14,131 nucleotides of DNA from NCBI GenBank assembly GCA_028691385.1, contig JAQUZL010000044.1, positions 1-14,131 of the forward strand, given 5' to 3'. A model generated the notes under the pieces. The model did no database searches and was not told the DNA's origin. It saw only the letters and a list, made by a program, of their open reading frames with translations. Position 1 is the first letter of the stretch. Each line of letters begins with the position of its first letter. The stretch comes from Oscillospiraceae bacterium (GTDB lineage: Bacteria > Bacillota > Clostridia > Oscillospirales > Oscillospiraceae). Below are positions 14,005 through 14,131 of this stretch, piece by piece. Made by a program: the position numbers and the translations under genes.

Positions 14005-14131
14005 ATGAAAATTCTTGTTTGTGTTAAGCAGGTTCCGGATACTTCCGGTAAGGTTGCCGTCAATCCGGATGGCACTTTGGATCGTGCTTCCATGCAGACC
14101 ATCATCAACCCGGATGATCTGAACGCAATGG
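14005..14131 (+). CDS. etfB: Electron transfer flavoprotein beta subunit, 3' cut by window
   Basis: The first 42 codons are visible: MKILVCVKQVPDT start, then VNPDGTLDRAS and IINPDDLNAM. These match the N-terminus of EtfB from butyrate-forming clostridia. GGGGAGG lies about 8 nt before ATG 14005. It directly follows bcd by 18 nt, the common bcd-etfB-etfA order; EtfAB supplies electrons to Bcd. The gene runs off the right edge. Confidence 0.92.
   Translation, partial: MKILVCVKQVPDTSGKVAVNPDGTLDRASMQTIINPDDLNAM

Overview
The window looks like a chromosomal stretch from a moderately GC-rich, Gram-positive anaerobe of the Clostridia, most likely an Oscillospiraceae/Ruminococcaceae-type butyrate producer. 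This is inferred from strong AGGAGG-type ribosome binding sites, sigma-A-type promoters, a bcd-etfB gene pair, a clostridial-style diguanylate cyclase, and codon use rich in GC. Genus cannot be assigned from sequence alone. No tRNA, rRNA, CRISPR array, insertion sequence or phage gene was seen. It reads as ordinary core and near-core chromosome, and I found no convincing undescribed multi-gene system. The interesting points are at the regulatory and gene-integrity level.

Left part (1-7098). A peptidoglycan-binding repeat protein, cut by the left edge, converges on a P2-type (calcium-type) cation ATPase; a strong two-way hairpin terminator lies between them. Upstream of the ATPase on the same (-) strand is a two-gene unit: a membrane diguanylate cyclase with dCache, PAS and GGDEF parts, then a family-1-like solute-binding lipoprotein. 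The lipoprotein has no ABC permease beside it. Its signal-peptide start appears broken by a one-base length change in an A6 tract. A clear sigma-A promoter and phased TTGACAA repeats precede the cyclase.

Middle (7053-8430). A cold-shock protein gene (-) has a long structured 5' leader and a perfect UUCG-loop terminator. A small conserved protein (66 aa) and bioY (biotin transporter S component) lie on the + strand. A BirA-type biotin operator overlaps the bioY -35 box, starting at the first base after the small gene's stop codon. A hairpin after bioY serves both bioY and the facing gene.

Right part (8429-14131). A three-gene (-) operon encodes two tandem paralogous AEC-family transporters and a TRIC/UPF0126 membrane protein, from an extended -10 promoter overlapped by direct repeats. 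Divergent from it is an Orn/Lys/Arg decarboxylase family PLP enzyme. The window ends with butyryl-CoA dehydrogenase (bcd) and the start of etfB, the reductive end of butyrate synthesis. They are driven by a good sigma-A promoter with a Rex-like (NADH/NAD+ sensing) site just upstream.
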